64,000 nt of DNA from Amycolatopsis coloradensis (GTDB taxonomy: Bacteria; Actinomycetota; Actinomycetes; Mycobacteriales; Pseudonocardiaceae). Shown here in pieces: positions 27,182 to 34,737 of the stretch. Below the pieces are notes generated by a model that was not told the DNA's origin, made no database searches, and saw only the letters and a list, made by a program, of their open reading frames with translations. The stretch covers positions 1-64,000 of the forward strand of contig NZ_MQUQ01000008.1 of NCBI RefSeq assembly GCF_001953865.1. The letters are read 5' to 3'. Within the stretch, counting starts at the first letter, position 1. Each line of letters starts with the position of its first letter. The position numbers and the translations under genes were made by a program.

Positions 27182-27790
27182 GCGGCTCGTCTTCGCGCCG
27201 AGCACGCGCGAGGCCATCCACGCCAGTGCGTCGGCCGTGCGTGCCGGAGTGTCCGACGGCTGCATGATGTGGCTGAGCACCGTCCGGACCACGACGTCGA
27301 TGGCGACGTCGAGCTGCGCGGGGTCCAGCGGCGGATCGTAGGCGCGCACGCGGCCGCGCAGCATGATCGTCGCTTCGCTCAGCAGACTGCCGGCGCGGAC
27401 CGTCAGCAGCGGCAGCAATTCGGTGTCGGCGCCGTGCGTTGCCGAAACGATGGCACGCAGCAGGAGGTTGTCGTCGGCGAGTTCGAGGACGCCGCGGACG
27501 GCGTCGTGGATCGCCTCGATGAGGTCGTCGGGGTGCCGCTCGAAAGCGTCCTGGACGACCGAGAGGAACCGGGCGAGTTCATGCGAGATCATCGCTTCGG
27601 CCAGCTGACTCTTCGAGCCGAGTTCGTTGTAGACGGTCTGACGGCTGACGCCGACGATCTCCGCGAGTTTGCTCATCGTCACCGAGGACCAGCCGGAGCG
27701 CACGGTCAGTTCGATCGCCGACGCGACGATCGGCAGACGGTACGGACCACCCGTGACCGTGACTGACGGTGCCTCGTTCATGATCGTCAT
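27155..27790 (-). CDS. TetR family regulator, probably of the alkane hydroxylase genes
   Basis: A 211-residue TetR protein with HTH MSKLAEIVGVSRQTVYNELGSKSQLAEAM (about 38-66) and a helical ligand domain. Its place downstream of alkB-rubredoxin matches the AlkX-type TetR of actinobacterial alk operons, which represses alkB until alkane or fatty-acid products appear. ATG 27790 is used; an ATG three codons later is also possible. A large inverted repeat in front of alkB (29580-29643) is the candidate target. Confidence 0.85.
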   Translation of the reverse strand: MTIMNEAPSVTVTGGPYRLPIVASAIELTVRSGWSSVTMSKLAEIVGVSRQTVYNELGSKSQLAEAMISHELARFLSVVQDAFERHPDDLIEAIHDAVRGVLELADDNLLLRAIVSATHGADTELLPLLTVRAGSLLSEATIMLRGRVRAYDPPLDPAQLDVAIDVVVRTVLSHIMQPSDTPARTADALAWMASRVLGAKTSRSLRHPTLD

Positions 27791-27989
27791 TCTAGGCTGT
27801 GCCTCTCAAAGCGCGCTTTCGGATTTTCACAGCCGGGCCGCGGCGCCGACTGGTCACTCAACGGCCCGCCACCGCAAACCCGAGGTCTCCGGCCGAAAAG
27901 AAACGCGCGCGTCGCCAGCGCCTCGGGCCACGGCGCCCGCCCGGCGATGTGGCGGCGGTACTTCATGATCTCGCGCGGCCGGTCGACGG

Positions 27990-28163
27990 TCAGCGCGCCC
28001 AGGAATCGACGGCCGCCGGCAGATCCTGGCGGTGCTCCTCACCGGGCCGCTCGTCCAACACCACGACCGTGCCGTCGTCGCCGACCTCGAAGAAGCCGGG
28101 CGCCATCGCCTCGCACATGCCCAGTCCGTCGCATCTCGCGCGGTCCGCCTCGATCTTCATCAT
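27990..28163 (-). pseudogene. 3Fe-4S-type ferredoxin truncated by a frameshift
   Basis: The first 57 residues match small P450-type ferredoxins (MKIEADRARCDGLGMCEAMAPGFFEVGDDG) but the reading ends at AAVDSWAR-stop. Family members continue ...AVxxCPxxAL, supplying the last cluster cysteine. Reading the same bases one frame over gives a cysteine-containing continuation (DSCGALTVDRP if one base is added near 28008). So a one-base deletion has probably removed the final cysteine. The start ATG at 28163 overlaps the AlkB-rubredoxin stop by 4 bases, so it was built as a coupled electron carrier. Confidence 0.7.
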
Positions 28164-29560
28164 GCTCCGACCCTTCCCGGCGCCACGAAGTCGACCTTCT
28201 CCCGCACCCCGCAGTCCGGACAGCACCATGCGTCCGGGATCGCCGACCACGGTGTACCGGCGAGGAAACCCTCACGCGGGTCGCCGAGCTTCTCGTCGTA
28301 GACGTAGCCACAGCCAGGGCACATCCCGCCTTCGGTCGCGTCGCCGTGCGTGTCGGCGACGACTCGCGACGGCGCTGTCACGCGGGTCCCGTACCGCGCC
28401 AGGATCTTGCCGCGTTTCGACGGCTGGATGTTGGCGCGCGAGATGTCGCCGTCGAAATGGGCGAGCACGCGCGGGTCCATCACCCGGCGCCAGACCGGCG
28501 GGAACAGGGCCAGCACGATCATCCCGGCGTAGCCCGTCGGCAGGACCGGCGATTCCGCGAAATCGCGCAGCGTCTGGTAACGGCGAGTCGGGTTGGCGTG
28601 GTGGTCGCTGTGCCGCTGCAGGTGGTAGAGCAGGACGTTGGTGGCGATGTTGTTGGAATTCCAGCTGTGACTGGGATCCACTCGTTCGTAGCGCCGCCGG
28701 TTCGGCGAGCCGATCTTCTGCCGCCGCATACCGTAGTGCTCCGTGTAGTTCACGACTTCCAGCAGCGAGAATCCGATCACCGCCTGGATCACCAGGTACG
28801 GCAGGATCCCGACACCCAGCCAGGCGATCATCGCCGCCCACAGCACCGCCGACATCAGCCAGGCGTTGAGCACGTCGTTGCCGATCCGGAACGGGTGCCG
28901 GTCACGCCGCGCGTACCGCTTGCGTTCCAGGCCCCACGCGGATTTCAGCGAGCCGAACACCGTGCGCGGCCAGAACCGGTAGAAGCTCTCCCCCACCCGG
29001 CTGCTCGCCGGATCCTCCGGGGTCGCCACCCGGACGTGGTGGCCGCGATTGTGCTCGATGTAGAAATGGCCGTAGAAGCTCTGTGCCAACGCGATCTTCG
29101 ACAACCAGCGCTCGTGACTTTCCTTCTTGTGCCCCAGTTCGTGCGCGGTGTTGATGCCGATGCCGCCGATGCAGCCGATCGAGATGGCGAGGCCGATCTT
29201 GTGCACAACGGACAGGTCGCCTCGGGAGATCAGCCAGAACGCGGCCACGAAACCCGCGTACTGGATGGGCAGGAACGCGAAGGTGATCCACCGGTAGTAG
29301 CGGTCCTTGTCCAGCCGTTCGATGACATCATCCGGCGGGTTGTCGCGGTCCAGCCCGGCGATCAGGTCGATCAGCGGCACGACCACCAGGATCACGATCG
29401 GCCCGATCCAGAACCACACCCCCCAGCCGGTGGCCGCGTGCAGCCCGATGGCGAGGAACGCGAGCGAGGGGACCACCAGCCCGATCATCCACAGGTATCG
29501 CTTGCGGTCGGTCCATCGGTCGGTCGAGCCCGCCGGGATCGTGCCCGTCATCTCGCTCAT
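28160..29560 (-). CDS. alkB: Alkane 1-monooxygenase (AlkB) fused to rubredoxin
   Basis: A 466-residue fusion. Residues 1 to about 400 are the diiron membrane hydroxylase with six helices and all histidine boxes: HELGHKKESHE, EHNRGHH, LQRHSDHHA and the NYTEHYG signature. The last ~55 residues are a rubredoxin with MCPGCGYVYDE and WCCPDCGV (two CxxC pairs binding iron). It converts terminal alkanes to 1-alkanols using electrons passed from rubredoxin. I start at ATG 29560 with GGAGGAGGG just upstream; five earlier codons are open. Fusions of this kind are known in Dietzia, Nocardioides and Prauserella. Confidence 0.95.
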   Translation of the reverse strand: MSEMTGTIPAGSTDRWTDRKRYLWMIGLVVPSLAFLAIGLHAATGWGVWFWIGPIVILVVVPLIDLIAGLDRDNPPDDVIERLDKDRYYRWITFAFLPIQYAGFVAAFWLISRGDLSVVHKIGLAISIGCIGGIGINTAHELGHKKESHERWLSKIALAQSFYGHFYIEHNRGHHVRVATPEDPASSRVGESFYRFWPRTVFGSLKSAWGLERKRYARRDRHPFRIGNDVLNAWLMSAVLWAAMIAWLGVGILPYLVIQAVIGFSLLEVVNYTEHYGMRRQKIGSPNRRRYERVDPSHSWNSNNIATNVLLYHLQRHSDHHANPTRRYQTLRDFAESPVLPTGYAGMIVLALFPPVWRRVMDPRVLAHFDGDISRANIQPSKRGKILARYGTRVTAPSRVVADTHGDATEGGMCPGCGYVYDEKLGDPREGFLAGTPWSAIPDAWCCPDCGVREKVDFVAPGRVGA

Positions 29561-29579
29561 CGCACCCTCCTCCATTGGC

Positions 29580-29643
29580 TGGGTTTACAAAACTGTAGGT
29601 GATGTACACCCTGTTCGACAAGTTGTCATATTTTGTAAACCCA
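29580..29643. promoter_or_regulatory. Inverted repeat in the alkB promoter region
   Basis: Perfect 13-bp arms TGGGTTTACAAAA / TTTTGTAAACCCA lie 38 bases apart directly upstream of alkB, with a smaller dyad-like GTGATGTACAC between them. Two half-sites spaced by about five helical turns from arm centre to arm centre suit a looping or paired-dimer repressor. The linked TetR at 27155 is the obvious candidate. Confidence 0.6.
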
Positions 29644-29752
29644 CCGTTGCTTTTCTTGGTGAAAAGTCGGCGATATCTTGCCTTCGTTAGGAAACTTACT
29701 TAACTTGTGATGAACCGCCGCGATTCACTTCGTCCGCCTCGAAGGAGCGCGA

Positions 29753-30763
29753 ATGCCCCGATCATCCCGCCGGATCCGAGCCGCCGCCGTGGCCACCGTC
29801 GCCGCGGCCCTGCTGGTCCTGCCCGGCACGACGGCCACCGCGAGCACCACGGCGAACAGCCCTTGGCCAGGCGGTTCCACCGTCACGAACGCGGACGGCT
29901 CGAACGTCTTCGGCGGCAACCTGAGTGGCTTGTCGTTCGAAGGCCAGAACGTCCTGTGGGCGGTGAAGAACGGACCCGGCACGCTGTATCGCCTCGTGCG
30001 CAACGGCTCGAAATGGCAGCCGGACACCACCAACGGCTGGTCGTCGGGCAAGCAGCTGCGCTACCGCAACGGCAAGGGAGACCCCGACGCCGAAGCCGTC
30101 GTCGCCACCCCGGACGGCGTGGTCGCGGCCACCGAACGCGACGGCGACAAGGACAAGACGAGCGCGCTCAAGGTGCTCCGGTACGACGTCTCCGGCTCGG
30201 CCAAGAGCCTCACCGCCAAGGCCGAATGGGATCTGACGGCGGACTTGCCGAAGGTTTCGGCCAACGACGGCCTCGAAGCCGTCTCGTGGGTCCCGGACAG
30301 CGCCCTCACCGCGAAGGGTTTCGTGGACGAGCGCACCAAGGCGCCGTACAACCCGGGCACCTACCCCGGCCACGGCACCGGCCTCTACTTCGTCGGCCTG
30401 GAGAGCAACGGGAAGATCTACGCCTACGCGCTCGACCAGGCAGGCGGGAAATACACCCGCGTGGCGAGTTTCGCCAGCGGACTCGACTCGATCATGGATC
30501 TCGAGTTCGAGGCTTCGACCGGACGGCTGTGGGCGGTCTGCGACGACAACTGTGGCGGTGACTCGACGATGCTCGCCGTCTCCGCACAGGGCAAGTTCGC
30601 CGTGACGGCCACTCACGACCGGCCGAGCGGGATGCCGGACTACAACAACGAGGGCTTCGCGATCGCGCCCACCTGCGCCTCGGGGAGCAAGCAGGCGGTC
30701 TGGGCCGACGACGGGAACGAGGGCGGCCACGCGCTCCGGGCGGGCACCGTGTCCTGCGGCTGA
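29753..30763 (+). CDS. Secreted phytase-like/esterase-like beta-propeller protein
   Basis: A 336-residue protein with a Sec signal peptide (MPRSSRRIRAAAVATVAAALLVLPGTTATA, cleavage near 30). The mature part has regularly spaced short strands and the acidic motifs DPDAEAVV, NDGLEAVSW, MDLEFEAST and NNEGFAI, a pattern seen in the phytase-like/SdiA-regulated propeller group where such D-E-A/G motifs close each blade. Two C-terminal cysteine pairs (CDDNC, and C...C at the end) could form disulfides. It probably acts outside the cell; the substrate is unknown. It is followed by a perfect terminator. Confidence 0.75.
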   Translation: MPRSSRRIRAAAVATVAAALLVLPGTTATASTTANSPWPGGSTVTNADGSNVFGGNLSGLSFEGQNVLWAVKNGPGTLYRLVRNGSKWQPDTTNGWSSGKQLRYRNGKGDPDAEAVVATPDGVVAATERDGDKDKTSALKVLRYDVSGSAKSLTAKAEWDLTADLPKVSANDGLEAVSWVPDSALTAKGFVDERTKAPYNPGTYPGHGTGLYFVGLESNGKIYAYALDQAGGKYTRVASFASGLDSIMDLEFEASTGRLWAVCDDNCGGDSTMLAVSAQGKFAVTATHDRPSGMPDYNNEGFAIAPTCASGSKQAVWADDGNEGGHALRAGTVSCG

Positions 30764-30767
30764 ACCG

Positions 30768-30812
30768 GCACTGATTCCGGCGCGAATCCTCGGTCCGCGC
30801 CGGAATCAGTGC
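30768..30812. terminator. Strong hairpin terminator
   Basis: Perfect 17-bp arms GCACTGATTCCGGCGCG / complement with an 11-base loop, starting 4 bases after the stop of the secreted protein gene. Confidence 0.85.
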
Positions 30813-31035
30813 ACCGATTTCCGCCTTCGCCGGAATGAAATCCGCCTCGCTCGTGATTTTTCCCGCTTCGGCCATTCCGTTGCTTCTGCTGTCCACGGCA
30901 CTCGCGGGTGGCGGCGTCGCCGTCCTGAGCCGCGATGACGGCAGCGTGGACACGCTTATCTTGTGGGACAACAAGAATCCAGGTGGGAGCCGGGCGCTAC
31001 GGGTCCGGCTCGATCGAAAGTTTCGCGCTGAAAAG

Positions 31036-31191
31036 GTGAACAGCCGCTTGTTCGCGATTCGGGCGGGCCGCGGCCAGGCAGTCCTCCCGGCCACGCTGTA
31101 CTCCGCGGAGCTCTACTTCGACGCCGCCGGCCTCATCACCCAGGCCGGGCACGCCGAACTGCTGACGATACTCGCGGCGGGCGAGGTGTGA
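31036..31191 (+). CDS. Possible small ORF or gene fragment
   Basis: From a GTG at 31036 (or a TTG at 31048 preceded by AAGGTGA) the frame encodes about 50 residues (ATLYSAELYFDAAGLITQAG near the middle) with nearly 90% G/C at third positions by my count, so it looks truly coding. The longer frame back to 30835 is poor. The stop overlaps another GTG (GTGA at 31188). It may be a remnant in a decayed stretch. No family recognised. Confidence 0.3.
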   Translation: MNSRLFAIRAGRGQAVLPATLYSAELYFDAAGLITQAGHAELLTILAAGEV

Positions 31192-31265
31192 ACGACCGGC
31201 GAGGCCGGCGACGGGTCCCGCGCCGGAGCGCCGATCCCGCCACCGCCTTGCCGTTGCTCAGCCGA

Positions 31266-31457
31266 TCACCTGGCTTCGGCCAAGGGTGGGACGACGCAGC
31301 AAGCCCCGGTGAAGCATCTGAAGGCGTCCACCCGTGCCTTGTTGGTCCAGTTGTCGAAGCGGTCGATCACCAGGTCGACCTCGCCACTCGGCAGGGCGGT
31401 GTCGATTCCGAGGCCGGAGAAGAGCAAACGGAGGTTTTCGGAGGTTTCGTTCTTCAT
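31266..31457 (-). CDS. Small 63-residue protein with a Cys-rich C-terminus
   Basis: ATG 31457 is preceded by GGGAG nine bases upstream. The N-terminal 45 residues are acidic and leader-like (MKNETSENLRLLFSGLGID) and the end is RCFTGACCVVPPLAEAR with three cysteines plus a threonine. About 84% of third positions are G or C, which supports real coding. The shape (acidic front, short Cys/Thr-containing tail) resembles a ribosomal-peptide precursor, but no modifying enzyme gene is adjacent, so that reading is speculative. It sits in a decayed stretch beside a KatG tail. Confidence 0.5.
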   Translation of the reverse strand: MKNETSENLRLLFSGLGIDTALPSGEVDLVIDRFDNWTNKARVDAFRCFTGACCVVPPLAEAR

Positions 31458-31652
31458 GCGACTCGCTCCCAGGCGTTCGGTGTTTCGTCGGCAGCGAAAT
31501 CGTCCGTCACGAGGGCCTTCGCATCCAGTGCTATCCATCATTCCGGCTTCATGCTTTTCGACTACGCCGGATGCGCGGCACGGTTACCCCGAAAGCAGGC
31601 CGGGCCGGCCGCCGAGTGCGGCCGCCCGGTGCAAGCCGAGTTCAGGCTCGGA

Positions 31653-31730
31653 TCACGCCACGTAGTACCGGTCGAGGTTCATGACCTTGTCCCACGCCGC
31701 CACGAAGTCGCGGGCGAACGAGGTCGGCAC
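31653..31730 (-). pseudogene. C-terminal remnant of catalase-peroxidase KatG
   Basis: The last 25 codons of a gene survive: FARDFVAAWDKVMNLDRYYVA-stop closely matches the C-terminus of KatG (…DFVxAWxKVMNLDRFD). The sequence upstream does not continue the KatG frame but runs into the family B palindrome at 31786, so the rest of the gene is gone. Confidence 0.7.
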
Positions 31731-31785
31731 GGGTCCCGGTCCACTTGACCTCGCCCTGCGGGCGCGAACGGCCCGGGTGCGACGG

Positions 31786-31840
31786 TGTCCTGAAGGCCAC
31801 CTTCAGGAGACTCACCGTCTCAAAGGTGGCCTTCAGGACA
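31786..31840. repeat. Nested palindromic repeat, family B
   Basis: Perfect 18-bp arms TGTCCTGAAGGCCACCTT / complement, 19 bases apart. The left arm extends into an internal palindrome TGAAGG-CCA-CCTTCA, the same architecture as family A with a different sequence. It lies next to the KatG remnant. A single-unit relative is at 63175. Confidence 0.8.
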
Positions 31841-31933
31841 GCCGGCACCTTGCCGCTCACGCCTGCCCCGCCTCCTGCCGCAAGTAGTCCTCCAGTTGCG
31901 GTGGATGCGCGTGCAATCACCGCAACCAGTCCT

Positions 31934-33391
31934 CTACTCGTCGCGCGCCAGCAGCTCCCGCACCCGCTCCTGCAACGCCTCCCGCGGGTACGCGTTCACC
32001 TGCGCGCCCGCCATCCGCACCGGGTCGCCGAAGAAGAAGTACTCGTACAGCGACTCCCGCCCGGCGAAGCTCGAGACCGACGCGTCGAACGCGAGCTTGA
32101 ACAACCGCGCGCGGTCCTTGGCGGGCAGGGTGGCCGACTGGAGGTAGGTGTCGATGTCGGGACGGCCCTCCGCGTCGAAGTCCGCTTCACCCGGTAGTGC
32201 CATGAGGCCGGACGCCGAGAACTTGCGGATGATCTCGGTCAGCCGCGGCGAAACCTTGGTGGGGTACCAGTTCCTGGCGGCGTTGAGGACCTCCCACTTG
32301 GGCAGGAAGACGCCGTCCTCGCTCACCGCGCCGTCGGCCTCCGCCGCGCGCAGCACGGCCTTCTCGATCTCGACGTAGGAGATCAGCTCCGACAGGTCCT
32401 GCTGGATGTGCTGGAACCCGCCGATCCCGATCGCGGCGGCGATTTCGCTGGCGAGCCCGAGGTAGAACTCGGTCTTGGCCAGTGTGCGCGTGACGACCTG
32501 GTGGGTCATGAGCGCACCCGCGCCGGTCTCGGAATACCAGGCGTTGCACAGCTCCGGATGCCCCAGCAGGAAGACCCGCTCGTTCGGGACGAACACGTCG
32601 TCGAACACCACAACCGCGTCCATCTCCTCGAAGCGCGACGCGAGCGGCTCGTCGAACCGCGAGCGGCCGTGGTCGAGCCCGGCACGGCAGAAGTACTTGA
32701 GCCCTGGCGCGTCGTTCGGGACGGCGAAGGCATAGGAGTACGGGGCGTCCTCAGGGGTGCCGCGCAGGACTGTCGACGGGAACACCAGCAGTTCGTCGGC
32801 GATCGGCGCGATCGTGGCGAGCATCCGGGCACCGCGGACGACGATGCCGTCCTCCCGCTCCTCGACCACCTTCGCCGAAAGGTTTCCGCCGCCCTGTTGA
32901 CTTCCGGACACCGAACGGTTGACCTGCGGCGGGATCAGCGTGTGCGTCGCGAGAAGGTCGTTTTCGCGTGCCATCTCGTAGTACTTCTCAATGCGCTCGC
33001 CGAAGACGGGATCGGCCTGGGAGAAGAACTTCTTCGCGGTCGAAAGCGCGGTGAGCGACGAGTTCATGTAGTCGCCGGTGCGGCCGAGAAAACCGCCTGC
33101 GTACTGGGCCCACACGGAAAACGCGGCGCGACGGCGTTTGAGGTCCTCCTCGTTGCGCGGCACCAGGAACGAGGTGCCGACCCGCTCCCCCGTGGTCGGC
33201 GACTCGTAGGTGAGGACGTCGCGGTGCGCCGGGTCGTGCTGGAGGTCGAACAGCTTCGCGTAGGTCAGCGCGTTGTTCCGGAAGGCCGCGTGCTCGGCGA
33301 CCTTCGAGGTCACCTTCTCGCCGTCGACGTACAGCTCCGGCGTCATCGCGTTGAGCTTGTCGAGGTACTGCTGTCCGGTACGGGCTCCCAT
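31934..33391 (-). CDS. hpaB: 4-hydroxyphenylacetate 3-monooxygenase, oxygenase component
   Basis: A 485-residue two-component FADH2-dependent hydroxylase (acyl-CoA-dehydrogenase-like fold). Conserved stretches include GRTGDYMNSSL, HTLIPPQVNRS, FDDVFVPNERVFL and HQVVTRTLAKTEFYLGLA. It adds the second ring hydroxyl of 4-hydroxyphenylacetate to give homoprotocatechuate. ATG 33391 has AAGGAG seven bases upstream; the longer frame upstream is antisense noise. It follows the reductase by 29 bases and feeds the ring-cleavage genes at 36205-42527. Confidence 0.93.
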   Translation of the reverse strand: MGARTGQQYLDKLNAMTPELYVDGEKVTSKVAEHAAFRNNALTYAKLFDLQHDPAHRDVLTYESPTTGERVGTSFLVPRNEEDLKRRRAAFSVWAQYAGGFLGRTGDYMNSSLTALSTAKKFFSQADPVFGERIEKYYEMARENDLLATHTLIPPQVNRSVSGSQQGGGNLSAKVVEEREDGIVVRGARMLATIAPIADELLVFPSTVLRGTPEDAPYSYAFAVPNDAPGLKYFCRAGLDHGRSRFDEPLASRFEEMDAVVVFDDVFVPNERVFLLGHPELCNAWYSETGAGALMTHQVVTRTLAKTEFYLGLASEIAAAIGIGGFQHIQQDLSELISYVEIEKAVLRAAEADGAVSEDGVFLPKWEVLNAARNWYPTKVSPRLTEIIRKFSASGLMALPGEADFDAEGRPDIDTYLQSATLPAKDRARLFKLAFDASVSSFAGRESLYEYFFFGDPVRMAGAQVNAYPREALQERVRELLARDE

Positions 33392-33420
33392 GTCGTGCTC
33401 CTTCTCGGGGGACGTCGTTG

Positions 33421-33954
33421 TCAGAACAGGGATTCGTGGCCTTGCGCGGATTCGTGGATGGTCGAGAACCGTCCGTCGACGAAGCCGAGCGCGTCGCCTG
33501 AGCGGTAGTCGAACTCCAGCACCTCGCCGAGGAACAGGGTGTGGTCGCCGCCGTCGTAGGCGGCCCACGGCGTGCAGTCGAACCAGCTGAGAACGCCGCC
33601 GAGTCGCGGTGCGTGCCCGCCCTCGACCCACACCGGCGCTCCTTCGGGAGACGGACGGCCGGCGAAGTTCATCGCGAGCGCCTCTTGTTCCGCGCCGAGG
33701 ACGTTGACCGCGAACGGGCGGCCTTCGAGCAGGTCGTGACTCTTCACGGTGCGCTGGATCGAAACGAGCACGAGCGGCGGATCCATCGAGACCGCGGTGA
33801 AGGAGTTCACCGTCAGGCCGTGCCGTTTCGTCGCGGCGTCGAAGGTCACCACCGCGACGCCGGTCGCGAACCGACCAAGACAGCCCCGGAAGAACTGCGC
33901 GGCCGGGCGATACAGCTTCGAACCAGGCGAAAAACCACTTTCGCGTGACATCAT
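33421..33954 (-). CDS. hpaC: Flavin reductase component of the HpaBC monooxygenase
   Basis: A 177-residue flavin reductase-like split-barrel protein: RFATGVAVVTFDAATKRHGLTVNSFTAVSMDPPLVLVSI is the family FMN/FAD-binding core. It supplies reduced flavin to HpaB, with which it is co-transcribed. Starts at the first of two adjacent ATGs with AGGA eight bases upstream. Divergent from the IclR gene at 34015 across 60 bases that hold two dyads. Confidence 0.9.
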   Translation of the reverse strand: MMSRESGFSPGSKLYRPAAQFFRGCLGRFATGVAVVTFDAATKRHGLTVNSFTAVSMDPPLVLVSIQRTVKSHDLLEGRPFAVNVLGAEQEALAMNFAGRPSPEGAPVWVEGGHAPRLGGVLSWFDCTPWAAYDGGDHTLFLGEVLEFDYRSGDALGFVDGRFSTIHESAQGHESLF

Positions 33955-33975
33955 CGTCGGATTCCTGTTCTATAA

Positions 33976-33992
33976 TCGAACAGCTAGTTCAA
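33976..33992. promoter_or_regulatory. IclR operator-like dyad
   Basis: TCGAACAGCTAGTTCAA: GAAC-N5-GTTC, in the middle of the hpaC/IclR divergent promoter region. IclR proteins bind imperfect palindromes of about this size in front of the genes they control. Confidence 0.5.
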
Positions 33993-34004
33993 CTATCGAA
34001 ATGG

Positions 34005-34016
34005 ATCGTATACGAT
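34005..34016. promoter_or_regulatory. Perfect palindrome overlapping the IclR start, possible FCD-GntR site
   Basis: ATCGTATACGAT reads into the IclR start codon (34015). FCD-type GntR regulators often recognise GTATAC-centred dyads, and a GntR of that class is in the same cluster at 37659. A related TATACG sequence occurs at about 36160 in the MHS/FAH promoter region. Confidence 0.5.
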
Positions 34017-34704
34017 GGTTTCGGAGTCCCGCAAGGCTTCAAGCGCGTCCCAGACCCTCAGCCGCGGCATCCGCGTGCTCGAAGTCCTTGCCGACGCACA
34101 GGAAGCGCTCAGCGTCGACCAGATCGCCGAACGGCTCGGCGTGCATCGCTCGATCGCGTACCGGCTCGTCCGCACGCTCGAAGACCACGGGCTCCTCACC
34201 CGGGAACCCGCCGGCAAGTTCGAACTCGGCACGCGACTGGCCGCCCTCGCCGCGGGGATCAAACACGACCTGCAAGCCGCCGCACTGCCCGAATTGACCG
34301 CGGTCGCGAACGAACTCGGCATGACGTGTTTCGTGGCGGTGATGGACCGCGAAGAGTGCGTGACCCTGGTCAGCGTGGAACCCCGGCACGCCGTCGCGTC
34401 GGTCGCGCAGCGCCCGGGGTCCCGGCATCCGTTCACCGCGGGCGCCCCCGGCCGCGCGATCCTTTCCCAGCTGCCGTCGGAGGACTGGACGGACGATGTA
34501 CGGGAAGTGGCCGCCCGTGGCTACGCGGACAGCCATGGCGAAGTGATCGAGAACCTCAGCGCGGTCGCGGTGCCGCTTCCCCTGCGCGGCCACAACCCCG
34601 CGGCGCTCGCGGTCGTCTATCTCTCCAGCACGCGAACCGCCGCCGAGCTCGCGGAGCGGCTCAAGGCGGCGGCGAAGGCCGTCCGTGACGCCCTCGGCGG
34701 ATAG
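34015..34704 (+). CDS. IclR family transcriptional regulator of the hpa cluster
   Basis: A 229-residue protein: N-terminal winged helix LSVDQIAERLGVHRSIAYRLVRTLEDHGLL and a C-terminal GAF-like effector domain (RHPFTAGAPGRAILSQLP). IclR proteins commonly activate aromatic catabolism genes when the substrate binds. It lies between the monooxygenase genes and the transporter/lower-pathway genes, divergent from hpaC. Confidence 0.9.
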   Translation: MVSESRKASSASQTLSRGIRVLEVLADAQEALSVDQIAERLGVHRSIAYRLVRTLEDHGLLTREPAGKFELGTRLAALAAGIKHDLQAAALPELTAVANELGMTCFVAVMDREECVTLVSVEPRHAVASVAQRPGSRHPFTAGAPGRAILSQLPSEDWTDDVREVAARGYADSHGEVIENLSAVAVPLPLRGHNPAALAVVYLSSTRTAAELAERLKAAAKAVRDALGG

Positions 34705-34737
34705 GCGTCACGGACGGGGTCTACTTCGAGAACCCGA

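Noticed and set aside
31188-31748. 186-codon plus-strand frame starting with a GTGA overlap
   Set aside because: Most of it is antisense to the 63-residue peptide and the KatG remnant and it has no domain character.
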